In this document: positions 41,801-50,194 of the stretch, piece by piece
Layout: each line of letters opens with the position of its first letter
Position numbering within the stretch: position 1 is the first letter of the stretch
Assembly: GCA_002300355.1 (NCBI GenBank)
Contig: NSGV01000002.1
Span: forward strand, 62,001-126,000
Length of the DNA: 64,000 nucleotides
DNA from: Streptomyces sp. TLI_235
GTDB taxonomy: Bacteria; Actinomycetota; Actinomycetes; Streptomycetales; Streptomycetaceae
Direction of reading: 5' to 3'
Notes under the pieces: model-generated
Told to the model about the DNA's origin: nothing
The model's input: the letters and a program-made list of their open reading frames with translations, nothing else
Databases searched by the model: none
Translations under genes and position numbers: made by a program

Positions 41801-43012
41801 ATGAAACGCAATCGCCGTATCAGCGCTGTCGCGGTGCTGACGCTCGCCGCCCTCATCACCGGAACCGGCGCCGGGTTCGCCGCCACGACCACACCGTCGG
41901 CCACACCGGTGGCCACGCACGCGTTCGACACCGCACCGGCCACGGCCACGGCCACCGCGCCCACGCCGTCCTTCCACGGCACGCTCCCCGCGCCGACCGG
42001 CCCCTACGCCGCCGGCGAGGACATCATCCACCTCACCGACACGAGCCGCCTCGACCCGTGGGTGCCGTCGTCCGGCCCCCGCCAACTGACCGTCACGATG
42101 GTCTACCCCGCCGTCCCCGGGACCGGGACTCCGGCCCCTTACATGACCGTCGCCGAGGCAGCCGGAATCACCGAGCGCCGGAAGATGCCGGCGAGCTACG
42201 GCGTCACCCCGCAGACCCTTTCCAGCGTCACCACTCACGCCTTCGACGGCGCGCGGCCGCAACGCGGCAAGCATCCGCTGGTGGTCCTCTCAGCCGCGTC
42301 CGAGAACCCGCGCATGATGCTCACCTCGCTCGCGACCGACCTGGCCAGTCACGGCTACGTCGTCGCGCTCGTCGGCCACACCTACGAGGACAGCGGCGAG
42401 ACGCTGGCGAACGGCCAGACGCCGCCGTGCGCGATCTGCGACCACCCGGAAACGATCGACTTCGACGCCGAAGCTGTCAGCCGCGGGCGGGACGTGTCCT
42501 TCGTGATCGACCAGTTGACGCACGGCAACACCGCGTGGCGCCTGGCACACCTCATCGACAAGCACGAGATCGGCATGGCCGGACACTCCCTCGGCGGAGC
42601 GGCCGCGGCCGCCACGATGATCGCCGACCCGCGAGTACGGGCCGGTGTGGACATGGACGGCACCTTCCACCCAGTCCCGATGCCCGGCCAGATCAACCGG
42701 CCCTTCCTCATGCTGGATAGCGACGGCCACACGCCCGGCAGCGGCGACAGCATCGTGGGGCGGGCCTGGGCCGCCCTCGGCGGCTACAAGAAGTGGCTGA
42801 CGGTCGCCGGCGCCGACCACTTCAGCTTCTCCGACCTGGACGTGCTTCAGGAGCAGGCCGGGTTCCCGACGGGGCCCCTCTCCCCGGAACGCGGGGTGGT
42901 GATCACCCGCGAGTACGTGACGGCGTTCTTCGACCAGACGCTGAAGGGGATCCACAGTCCGCTGCTGGACGGCCCCTCGCCGAACAATCCGGAAGTAGCC
43001 TTCCAGTCCTAG
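41801..43012 (+). CDS. Secreted alpha/beta hydrolase (PAF-acetylhydrolase/lipase-like)
   Basis: A 403-residue exported hydrolase. The signal peptide is KRNRRISAVAVLTLAALITG, with processing near GAGFAA. The catalytic fold shows MAGHSLGGAAAAATM (Ser nucleophile), VDMDGTFHP (acid) and VAGADHFSFSD (His). It shares TDLASHGYVVALVGHTYED-type wording with the hydrolase at 33614, an apparent relative. No ribosome site is visible; TAGCGT (41788-41793) ends seven bases before the ATG, pointing to a leaderless mRNA. The gene lies between IS ends and may be cargo. Confidence 0.8.
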   Translation: MKRNRRISAVAVLTLAALITGTGAGFAATTTPSATPVATHAFDTAPATATATAPTPSFHGTLPAPTGPYAAGEDIIHLTDTSRLDPWVPSSGPRQLTVTMVYPAVPGTGTPAPYMTVAEAAGITERRKMPASYGVTPQTLSSVTTHAFDGARPQRGKHPLVVLSAASENPRMMLTSLATDLASHGYVVALVGHTYEDSGETLANGQTPPCAICDHPETIDFDAEAVSRGRDVSFVIDQLTHGNTAWRLAHLIDKHEIGMAGHSLGGAAAAATMIADPRVRAGVDMDGTFHPVPMPGQINRPFLMLDSDGHTPGSGDSIVGRAWAALGGYKKWLTVAGADHFSFSDLDVLQEQAGFPTGPLSPERGVVITREYVTAFFDQTLKGIHSPLLDGPSPNNPEVAFQS

Positions 43013-43053
43013 TGCAGCGCCGCGTTGATCCTTCGGGGGTTCATGCGGCTTTG

Positions 43054-43265
43054 AGAGGACGATAAGAGCCAGCTTGCCCAGTTCTGTGCGTCACTTTGGA
43101 GGGGTGAAGTCCGGACTTACCGGACAGAACTCCTTCATCGACGCGGGAAGCTGGCGGCCGTAGCCGATCTGCGGGAACGTCCAGACGGAATCCGCAGTTG
43201 GCGCCCCGCCAGCAAGGCGACACAAATCGGGCCAACTCGCCGCGGATTGGCTCTTATCATCCTCT
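43054..43265. repeat. 18-bp inverted repeats flanking 176 bp (MITE- or IS630-end-like)
   Basis: AGAGGACGATAAGAGCCA (43054-43071) and TGGCTCTTATCATCCTCT (43248-43265) are inverted copies with one mismatch. The right copy overlaps the last codons of an IS630-type transposase fragment, so these are probably IS630 ends. The 176 bp between them contain no gene. Confidence 0.65.
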
Positions 43266-43360
43266 GAGTGGGCTGCCGTCGTAGGTCCGGCGGTAGGGCT
43301 TGGCGTCGTGTTCGTCGTAGGCCAAGACGAAGGTGTCGATGGCACGCGGCCAGTTCGTCG
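43257..43360 (-). pseudogene. IS630-family transposase C-terminal scrap
   Basis: The minus-strand frame NWPRAIDTFVLAYDEHDAKP then YRRTYDGSPLRG and stop matches the C-terminal end of IS630-type transposases (the Y-(D/N)EHDAKP block). The stop lies in the inverted repeat. Nothing of the catalytic core remains upstream. Confidence 0.5.
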
Positions 43361-43495
43361 CGGGAGGCGAACTGGCGCTGATCACCACCGCGTTCGCACC
43401 GGGGCATAGTGCCTGTTCCACCGGGCCCGGTCTACCTGCCAGCGGCCAGCAGAAGCCGACCTACCGACCCGAGATCCTGTCCGCCCACAGGCCAA

Positions 43496-43520
43496 GATCA
43501 AGATCTACAGCTGGTACTAG
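43496..43520 (+). repeat. IS701-type element end, copy 2
   Basis: GATCAAGATCTACAGCTGG (43496-43514) followed by TACTAG repeats, in inverse orientation, the end at 41057-41085. Two bases of the usual GAGTACTA are missing. It lies directly before the histidine-kinase unit. Confidence 0.7.
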
Positions 43521-43585
43521 GTTCACCATGAGATCGGGTACAGGTTTCATGGCACCGTCCTCCTGCGGTGCCCTAGCGTCGTGCC

Positions 43586-44833
43586 ATGACGATTCCAGCT
43601 CGACTGAGACGCACGGTCCTCCGGGCGCAGCGGGACACCGGCTTTCTTGCCGCTGGTGTGCTGCCGCACCTGGCGCTGGTGCCCGTGTGGGCCTGGGCGG
43701 CGGCGACTACCGCCAGGACGGGGAACTGGCTCCTTACGGTTTCCATGTCGGCCGCCCTGGTCCTGCTCGGCACCCCGGTGCTGACGGCCGTTCAGCGGGC
43801 TCGCTACCGGGTGCTCATCGGTGTGGACGTCCCCCGGCTCACCCCCACCGCGCCGGAACAATGGACGTGGGCCTCGACCGCCCGGTGGCTCGCGGCGACG
43901 CGACCTTGGCGCAAGATCGGCTACCACCTCCTGCTGGGCCCGCTGCTCGCGCTGCTGGAGCTGCTGGTGCTCGCGGTGGCAGCGGCGTGCCTGGCGGGCG
44001 TCATCGCCTACGCCTGGTCATGGGCTCTGCCAACCGGAATCCGCCAGGACTGGTTCGGCTACCTGACCCAGCTGCCGGCTTACACAGCGGCTGGACTCCT
44101 CCTCCTGTGCGCCCTGCCCTGGACCGCGCGGGCAGTAGCCCGGGCCGAGGCGCGGCTGGCGTTGGGCCTGCTCGGGCCCAGCCGGGCGCAGCGGCTCCAG
44201 GAGCGGGTCGATCAGCTGGCCGTGAGCCGGACCGACTTGATCGAGGCCGTCGACGCGGAGCGCCGCCGGATCGAGCGCGACCTGCACGACGGCACCCAGC
44301 AGCGGTTGGTGTCTCTCGCGGTCAACCTGGGTCTGGCCCTTGCCACCCGCCCGGACCTGCCGAGTGATGACCGTGAGGTGATCGCGAGAGCGCACCTGGA
44401 GGCGAAGGAGGCGATCGCCGAACTCAATGATCTGGTGCGGGGGCTGCACCCGGCCGTGCTCGAAGACCGAGGTCTGGACGCGGCGTTGTCCGGGCTGGCT
44501 GCCCGCACGCCCCTGCCGGTGCGGCTGCGGGTCAATCTGGAGGAGCGGGTGGCGCCCAACGTGGAGTCGGTCGCGTACTTCGTGATCTCTGAGGCGCTGA
44601 CCAATGCAACGAAGCACGCCAACGCGATGCATGCGGAGGTGATAGTCCGTCAGGTCGGCGAGGTGCTGCGAGTGCGCGTTACCGACGACGGGCTGGGCGG
44701 TGCCGACGCCGCCGCCGGCACGGGGCTGACCGGGCTGGCCAAGCGGGTCGGCTCCCTCGACGGGGCCTTCCACGTCAGCAGCCCCGTTGGCGGGCCCACC
44801 ACCATCACCGCGGAGCTGCCGTGCGCGCGGTGA
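43586..44833 (+). CDS. Sensor histidine kinase of the NarL/DesK-type two-component family
   Basis: A 415-residue membrane kinase. Four hydrophobic segments lie in residues 20-180, then the HisKA_3 motif AERRRIERDLHDGTQQRLVS with His234 as phospho-acceptor. The HATPase domain shows VISEALTNATKHANA (N box), VTDDGLGG (G1) and GTGLTGLAKRVGSLDG (G2). TAGCGT (43574-43579) ends six bases before the ATG and there is no ribosome site, so a leaderless mRNA is likely. The gene overlaps the response regulator by 13 bp. It lies between IS701-type ends. Confidence 0.88.
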   Translation: MTIPARLRRTVLRAQRDTGFLAAGVLPHLALVPVWAWAAATTARTGNWLLTVSMSAALVLLGTPVLTAVQRARYRVLIGVDVPRLTPTAPEQWTWASTARWLAATRPWRKIGYHLLLGPLLALLELLVLAVAAACLAGVIAYAWSWALPTGIRQDWFGYLTQLPAYTAAGLLLLCALPWTARAVARAEARLALGLLGPSRAQRLQERVDQLAVSRTDLIEAVDAERRRIERDLHDGTQQRLVSLAVNLGLALATRPDLPSDDREVIARAHLEAKEAIAELNDLVRGLHPAVLEDRGLDAALSGLAARTPLPVRLRVNLEERVAPNVESVAYFVISEALTNATKHANAMHAEVIVRQVGEVLRVRVTDDGLGGADAAAGTGLTGLAKRVGSLDGAFHVSSPVGGPTTITAELPCAR

Positions 44834-45470
44834 TCGCCGAGGATTCGGTGTTGTTGCGGGTCGGCCTGATCAAGGTGCTGGAGATGGGCGGGTTCCAGGT
44901 CGCCGCAGAAGCCGGCGACGCGGAGGGGCTGTTGGCGGCGGTGGCGGAGCACCGGCCCGAACTCGCCCTGGTCGACGTCCGGATGCCGCCCGGCTTCACC
45001 GACGAGGGGGTGCGGGCGGCGATGGAGATCCGTCGGCGCTGGCCGGGGACGGCGGTGGTGCTGCTTTCGCAGTACGTGGAGGAGCGGTACGCGGCTGACC
45101 TGCTGTCTGCGAACACCAGCGGTGTGGGCTACCTGCTCAAGCAGCGGGTTGCCGATGTCGCCGACTTCGTGGAGGCGGTCCGGCGAGTGGCGGACGGGGG
45201 CACGGCCCTGGACCCGCAGGTCGTCGCGCAGTTGCTGCTGCGGCGCGACAGCGACCCGCTCGCGCGGCTGACCCCCGCGAACGGGAGGTGCTCGGCCTGA
45301 TGGCCGAGGGGCGCTCCAATGCCGGCATCGCGCAGGCGCTGGTGGTCAGCGAGAGCGCCGTGGCGAAGCACATCAACAACATCTTCGCCAAGCTTGACCT
45401 GCCCGTGGTCGACGCGGACCACCGCCGCGTCCTGGCCGTGCTGCGGTTCCTCGGAGCGTCCCGGGCCTGA
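44821..45470 (+). pseudogene. NarL/FixJ-type response regulator, frameshifted in a C-run
   Basis: The first frame (GTG 44821) encodes the receiver domain MRAVIAEDSVLLRVGLIKVL with Asp52 in ALVDVRMP and the Thr/Lys region VLLSQYVEERYA and YLLKQRVADV. It should continue into LTPREREVLGLMAEGRSN, but the five-C run at 45272-45276 appears one C short and the frame ends at 45300. The other frame completes the LuxR HTH: MAEGRSNAGIAQALVVSESA, VAKHINNIFAKLDLP. Adding one C gives a normal ~215-residue regulator. A homopolymer sequencing error is quite likely. Confidence 0.85.
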
Positions 45471-45481
45471 CCTTCTCATCC

Positions 45482-45510
45482 GTGATCACGATCTACGGCT
45501 GGAGTATTAG
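45482..45510 (+). repeat. IS701-type element end, copy 3
   Basis: GTGATCACGATCTACGGC (45482-45499) followed by TGGAGTATTAG repeats the end seen at 41057-41085 in inverse orientation, with a few substitutions. It lies just after the response regulator gene. No transposase sequence is attached. Confidence 0.7.
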
Positions 45511-45687
45511 GGTCACCCGGCCCCGAGGACCGCCGGCAGGAAGGCTTCGAGCAAATGACAGAGGCAGGGAGATACAACTCCCTGCCACTATCAACCTATA
45601 GCTCACCGGGGGGCTTGCGGCAAGACCCCGGTGTTGCCGCAGAATCGGCGGCCGAAAGCCACTGCCTGCGGAAACGGGAGTCGCGAA

Positions 45688-46902
45688 GTGCGTGTGTTGT
45701 TGACGACGTGGGGATCGCGCGGAGATGTCGAACCGCTGGCGGGGCTGGCGGCGGCGTTGCGGGAACTCGGTGCGCACGTGCGGGTGTGCGCGCCGCCGGA
45801 CGAGGAATTCGTGGCGTTGCTGGCGCGCGTCGGCGTACCGCTGGTGCCGCTCGGGCCGACGGTGCGGTCGGTGGTCGCCGGTACGAGGCCGCCGACGGCG
45901 CAGGCTGCCTTTCGGCTCGCTCCCGAGCTGGTCGCGGCGCGGTTCGACACGCTCACCGCGGCGGCCGAGGGATGTGACGTGCTGCTGGCGACCGGCCTGA
46001 TGCCGGCCGGCGCGCGGGACGTGGCCGAGGCGTCGGGTGTCCGCTACGTGTACGCGTGTTTCCACCTCGCCGGGCTGCCGTCGCGGCACTTCCGTCCCGG
46101 GGTGCGGCCTGGCACGCCGTCTCCGCAGGACGAGACGGACAACCGGGTGCTGTGGGAGCAGGACGCCCAGCGGGTGAACGCGTTGTACGGTGCGGCGCTC
46201 AACGGCCGTCGGGCGGCGATCGGCCTGTCGGCGGTGGACAACGTCCGCGACCACGTCTTCACCGACCGGCCGTGGCTGGCGGCCGATGCGACGCTCTGTC
46301 CGTCGCATGGCATGACGGACCTCGACCTGGTGCCGACCGGGGCATGGATCCTGCCCGACGACCGTCCGCTCCCGGACGGGTTGGAGGCGTTCCTGAACGC
46401 CGGCACACCACCCGTGTACGTGGGCTTCGGCAGTATGGCCGCACACGCCCCGGAGGGCATCGCCCGGGTGGCCGTCGAGGCGTGCCGCGCCCACGGCCGC
46501 CGCGTACTCCTCGCGCGCGGCTGGGCCGACCTGGCCCCGATCGACGACGCCGACGACTGCTTCGTCGTCGGCGAGGTCAACCAGCAGGCACTGTTCCGCC
46601 GGGTGGCGGCCGTGGTGCACCACGCCGGCGCGGGCACCACGACGACGGCGGCCCGGGCGGGCGCGCCCCAGGTGGTGGTCCCGCGGATCGCGGACCAGCC
46701 GTACTGGGCGGCCCGGGTGGCGGCGCTGGGCGTCGGCGCGGCTCACGACGGCTCGACGCCGACCTTCGACTCGCTGTCCGCCGCGCTCAGCACGGCCCTG
46801 ATGCCCGGGACCCGCACCCGGGCGAGGGCCGTGGCCGGCACGGTCCGCGCCGACGGGGCGATGGTGGCCGCGAAGCTGCTGTTCGACGCGGTCGGCCGGT
46901 GA
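45688..46902 (+). CDS. GT1-type glycosyltransferase (glycopeptide/macrolide glycosyltransferase-like)
   Basis: A 404-residue GT-B fold enzyme. N-terminus VRVLLTTWGSRGDVEPLAGL is the family hallmark; the donor side has TPPVYVGFGSMAAHAPEGIA and the nucleotide-binding signature VVHHAGAGTTTTAARAGAPQ followed by VVVPRIADQPYWAARVAALG. The GTG at 45688 has GGGAG with eight-base spacing. By family it transfers a sugar from a UDP- or dTDP-sugar to a natural product or a lipid. It lies between an IS remnant and the sugar/PKS neighbourhood and could belong to either. Confidence 0.88.
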   Translation: MRVLLTTWGSRGDVEPLAGLAAALRELGAHVRVCAPPDEEFVALLARVGVPLVPLGPTVRSVVAGTRPPTAQAAFRLAPELVAARFDTLTAAAEGCDVLLATGLMPAGARDVAEASGVRYVYACFHLAGLPSRHFRPGVRPGTPSPQDETDNRVLWEQDAQRVNALYGAALNGRRAAIGLSAVDNVRDHVFTDRPWLAADATLCPSHGMTDLDLVPTGAWILPDDRPLPDGLEAFLNAGTPPVYVGFGSMAAHAPEGIARVAVEACRAHGRRVLLARGWADLAPIDDADDCFVVGEVNQQALFRRVAAVVHHAGAGTTTTAARAGAPQVVVPRIADQPYWAARVAALGVGAAHDGSTPTFDSLSAALSTALMPGTRTRARAVAGTVRADGAMVAAKLLFDAVGR

Positions 46903-46956
46903 GGGCCACCCGTGACCGTGTGAGCCAAAGGACACGGGAGGTCGGCTGACCGGCCG

Positions 46957-47436
46957 TCAGGCGGTCACCGGCGGGCAGGCTGCCCGGAGGCGCTGCAGGG
47001 TGGTGCGCATTCCCGCCCGGTTGTGTTCGGCCCGCTGTCCGGCCGGGGTGCCGGAGAAGACCAGGCCCAGGGTTTCGGCGGTCCGCGCGCCGGCGCCGCC
47101 GCGGCGGTGGTCGATCCAGTACTCGGTGACCAGGGTGCCGTCGCCCAGGGGTTCGAGCCGGTAGCCCCAGCGTGCGATCGGCAGGCCGAAGGTGGTGACG
47201 TCGAAGGCGAATTCCCGGTCCGTCTCGTCGACGGCGATGCGGCAGGTGGTGAACCAGATCCACGCGGCCCGCCGGTTGAAGCCGACGAAGTTGCGTCCGC
47301 GCCGCCAGATGCCCATCACCTCGGGGCTGAACTCCTTCATCCGCCGGACGTCGGCCAGCAGTCCGTACACCGCCTCCGGCGGTACCCCGGGGAACTCCAG
47401 CGACTCCTCGACGGTCCAGACCCGCGTGGCGGTCAT
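46957..47436 (-). CDS. SRPBCC-family (polyketide cyclase/dehydrase-like) protein
   Basis: A 159-residue helix-grip protein: VEESLEFPGVPPEAVYGLLA and DVRRMKEFSPEVMGIWRRGR at the N-terminus, then antiparallel strands with Trp-rich AAWIWFTTCRIAV and EYWIDHRRGG, and a long C-terminal helix. This is the typical SRPBCC single-domain layout, which binds hydrophobic ligands. AGGAGG precedes the ATG. It is divergent from the EamA-type gene by 297 bp without clear motifs. Confidence 0.8.
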   Translation of the reverse strand: MTATRVWTVEESLEFPGVPPEAVYGLLADVRRMKEFSPEVMGIWRRGRNFVGFNRRAAWIWFTTCRIAVDETDREFAFDVTTFGLPIARWGYRLEPLGDGTLVTEYWIDHRRGGAGARTAETLGLVFSGTPAGQRAEHNRAGMRTTLQRLRAACPPVTA

Positions 47437-47733
47437 CGGCCGGCCTCCTTCTCGGCGGTGGGCGCGGCGGCGCCCGCCGCCCCCGTACCGTGCACGATAC
47501 GGGCGGGGACGGCGGCGTCGGCAGGGGGATCCCCGTACCGGTCGGGCCGGTTCGACGCGGGCGGTGCCCTGATGTCGTCCTGCCGTGTCCCCCGGCACGT
47601 CGGCGCCGGAGCACACCTCCCGGCCGGGCGCGCTGCGCGGCGGCTGGGGGTGGCACAGACTGAGGAGGGATCCCGTCGCAGTGGGGCGGGCGGTTGGGCC
47701 GTGCGGGACGGCCCTGGCGGCATTGGAGCACCC

Positions 47734-48630
47734 ATGCTTCTGGGACTGGCCACCGCGCTCGCGGCGGCCGTGTGCTTCGGCTTCGCGTGCGTGTTCCAGG
47801 CCCGTGGCGCGCGGGCCGCACCGACCGCGGACCGGGTCCGGCCCGGGCTGCTCGCCCAGCTCGCCCGGTCGGGTCCGTTCCTGCTGGGGACGGGGCTGGA
47901 CATCGCCGGGTTCGCGCTGAGCATCGTCGCGCTGCGCACCATGCCGCTGTTCTTCGTGCAGGCGGTGACCAACGCCGGCCTGGCCGTCACCGCGGGCGCC
48001 GCGGTGTGGCTGCTGGGCGCCCGGCTCCACCGCAGTGACCTGGCGGGCATCGCCGCCGTCGTCGTCGGGCTGACCCTGCTGGCCTTCGCCTCCGGCGCCG
48101 ACGGCCGCAACCACGCCGGGCCGGCCTTCCACGTCGCGCTGCTCGCCGCGACCTTCACCATGCTGCTGCTGATCGTGCCGGCGGCCCGGCACCGGGGGAA
48201 CGGGGCCGCGGCCGCGCTGGGTGTGCTGAGCGGTGTCGGGTTCGGTGTCACCAGCCTGGCGGTGCGTGTGCTCGACGTGTCGGGGGTGGGTGCGCTGCTC
48301 GCCGATCCGGCGACCTACGCGCTGGTCCTCGGCGGGCTCGGCGGCTACCTGGCCTTCGCGCTCGCCCTGCAGCGCGGCAGTGTCACGGCGGCGACCGCGG
48401 CGGGCACGGTGTCCGAGACCTTCGGCCCGGCGCTGGTCGGTGTGCTCGCCCTGGGCGACCAGGCCCGGCCCGGCGCGGGCTGGGCGGCGATGGTCGGCTT
48501 CACCGCCGCGGTCGGCGGCACCGTCGTCCTCGCCCGGTTCGGCGACGTCGAGGCACCGTCGGACGGGCCGGGCGCGCCGCCGACGGACGTGCCGGCCCCC
48601 GCTCCCCTCCCCCGGACCGCAGACAGGTGA
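47734..48630 (+). CDS. EamA/DMT-type membrane transporter
   Basis: A 298-residue protein with nine to ten membrane helices, starting MLLGLATALAAAVCFGFACV. Internal blocks AVTNAGLAVTAGAAVWLLGA and GTVSETFGPALVGVLALGDQ occur at equivalent places in the two halves, fitting the duplicated DMT fold. GGAG lies before the ATG. The stop overlaps the start of the SDR gene (GTGA), the first step of a three-gene overlapping operon. Transport substrate unknown. Confidence 0.78.
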   Translation: MLLGLATALAAAVCFGFACVFQARGARAAPTADRVRPGLLAQLARSGPFLLGTGLDIAGFALSIVALRTMPLFFVQAVTNAGLAVTAGAAVWLLGARLHRSDLAGIAAVVVGLTLLAFASGADGRNHAGPAFHVALLAATFTMLLLIVPAARHRGNGAAAALGVLSGVGFGVTSLAVRVLDVSGVGALLADPATYALVLGGLGGYLAFALALQRGSVTAATAAGTVSETFGPALVGVLALGDQARPGAGWAAMVGFTAAVGGTVVLARFGDVEAPSDGPGAPPTDVPAPAPLPRTADR

Positions 48631-49451
48631 CCCAGGTGACCATCGACGACAGCACCGCGACCCGGCCGGCCCCCGCCGTGGACGGCGGCGGCCGCGCGGC
48701 CCGGCCGGTCCGGCCGGTCGCCCTCATCACCGGCGCGTCCTCCGGGATCGGTGCCGCCACCGCCGACCGGCTGCACGCCATGGGCTGGTCGCTGCTGCTC
48801 TCCGGGACGGACGAGTCACGGCTGGCCGCGGTCGCCGCACGGACCGGCGGCACCGCGCTGGCCGAGGACCTCTACGGCGCCGACGGGCCCCGGCGGCTGG
48901 CCGAGCGCGCGCTGGCCGCGGCGGGCCGGGTGGACGCCCTGGTGGCCAGCGCCGGGATCGGCTGGCGCGGCCCGTTCGCCGAGATGCCGCCGGAGGTCCT
49001 CGCCGAGGTGGTGACGGTGGATCTCGCGGCGCCGCTGCAGCTCACCCGCGCGCTGCTGCCCGGCATGCTGGAGCGCGGCCGCGGCCGGATCGTGCTGCTC
49101 GGCTCGATGGCCGGCCAGGTCGGGGTGGGCGGCGAGGCCGCGTACGCGGCGGTCAAGGGCGGCCTCTCGCTCTTCGCCGAGAGCCTCTGGTACGAGCTGC
49201 GCGGCACCGGCGTCGGGGTCCGGATCATCCTGCCCGGGGCCGTCGACACCCCGTTCTTCGCCCGTCGCGGCACGCCGTTCCATCGCAGCCGGCCGCGCCC
49301 GCTGCCGCCGGAGTCCATCGCGGACAGCATCGCCCGGACGATAACCGGCAGCCGCAGCCGGGTGTTCGCCCCGCACTGGCTGGCCCTGCCGGCCCGGCTG
49401 CACGGTGTCGCGCCCGGGGTGTTCCGGCGGCTGGCGGACCGGTTCGCATGA
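48627..49451 (+). CDS. Short-chain dehydrogenase/reductase in overlapping operon
   Basis: A 274-residue classical SDR: ALITGASSGIGAATADRLHA nucleotide motif, VASAGIGWRG, LGSMAGQVG with catalytic Ser and AYAAVKGG (YxxxK). Its GTG overlaps the previous stop and its stop overlaps the next ATG (ATGA). A second GTG three codons on (48636) is an alternative start. Probably acts on a small hydroxy or keto compound, maybe the product of the same operon. Confidence 0.87.
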   Translation: MTQVTIDDSTATRPAPAVDGGGRAARPVRPVALITGASSGIGAATADRLHAMGWSLLLSGTDESRLAAVAARTGGTALAEDLYGADGPRRLAERALAAAGRVDALVASAGIGWRGPFAEMPPEVLAEVVTVDLAAPLQLTRALLPGMLERGRGRIVLLGSMAGQVGVGGEAAYAAVKGGLSLFAESLWYELRGTGVGVRIILPGAVDTPFFARRGTPFHRSRPRPLPPESIADSIARTITGSRSRVFAPHWLALPARLHGVAPGVFRRLADRFA

Positions 49452-50179
49452 CCGGGCGGGGCCGGTGGGCGGTCGGGGCCGTGGCCGCGGCGGCCGGGGT
49501 GGAGGTGCTGCACCTGGCGCCGGCGGTGACCCGGCTGCCCCCGGTCGCCCGGATCGCCGCCCCGCGCACCGCCGGCATCGGTGCGCCCGGGCATGTCGCG
49601 CTGACCTTCGACGACGGACCCGACCCGCGGAGCACGCCCGCCTTCCTCGGCGCGCTCGACGCACTCGGGGTGCGGGCCACGTTCTTCGTCCTCGGCAATA
49701 TGCTGGAGCGCTCCCCCGAGCTCGGGCGCGAGCTCGTCCGGCGCGGCCACGAGATCGGGGTGCACGGCTGGTACCACCGGCGCCCCTGGTACCCGCGGCC
49801 GGGCCGGGACCTCGCCGAGCTGCGCGCCACCGCCGATGCGGTCACCGAGCTCTGCGGAACTCCGCCGCGCTGGTACCGGCCGCCGTACGGGGTGCTGAGC
49901 TCGGGCCTCGCCGTGGCGGCGCACCGGCTGGGCCTGCGCACGGTGCTGTGGACGGCGTCCGGCCGGGACTGGACCGCGCACGCCTCGCCGGAGTCGGTGT
50001 ACGACGCGCTCCACCCGGATCTGCGGGGCGGGGCGACGGTGCTGCTGCACGACTCCGACTGCACCTCGGCGCCCGGCTCCTGGCGGTCCGCGCTCGGCGC
50101 GCTGCCGGCCGTCGCGGACCGCTGCGCCGCGCTCGGGCTTCGGCTGGGCCCGCTGCGGGAGCACGGCCTGGCCGCGTGA
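49448..50179 (+). CDS. Polysaccharide deacetylase (NodB/CE4 family), membrane-anchored or exported
   Basis: A 243-residue enzyme. After a short hydrophobic start (WAVGAVAAAAGVEVLHLAPA) the CE4 motifs are complete: HVALTFDDGPDP (motif 1 with catalytic Asp), HGWYHRR (motif 2, metal His pair), RPPYGVLS (motif 3), and a late HDSD region with the catalytic His (LLHDSDC). Such enzymes remove N-acetyl groups from amino sugars. It overlaps the SDR gene by four bases. It converges with the glycosyltransferase gene, only 15 bp away. Confidence 0.88.
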   Translation: MTGRGRWAVGAVAAAAGVEVLHLAPAVTRLPPVARIAAPRTAGIGAPGHVALTFDDGPDPRSTPAFLGALDALGVRATFFVLGNMLERSPELGRELVRRGHEIGVHGWYHRRPWYPRPGRDLAELRATADAVTELCGTPPRWYRPPYGVLSSGLAVAAHRLGLRTVLWTASGRDWTAHASPESVYDALHPDLRGGATVLLHDSDCTSAPGSWRSALGALPAVADRCAALGLRLGPLREHGLAA

Positions 50180-50194
50180 GCGGCGGGAGCGCGG

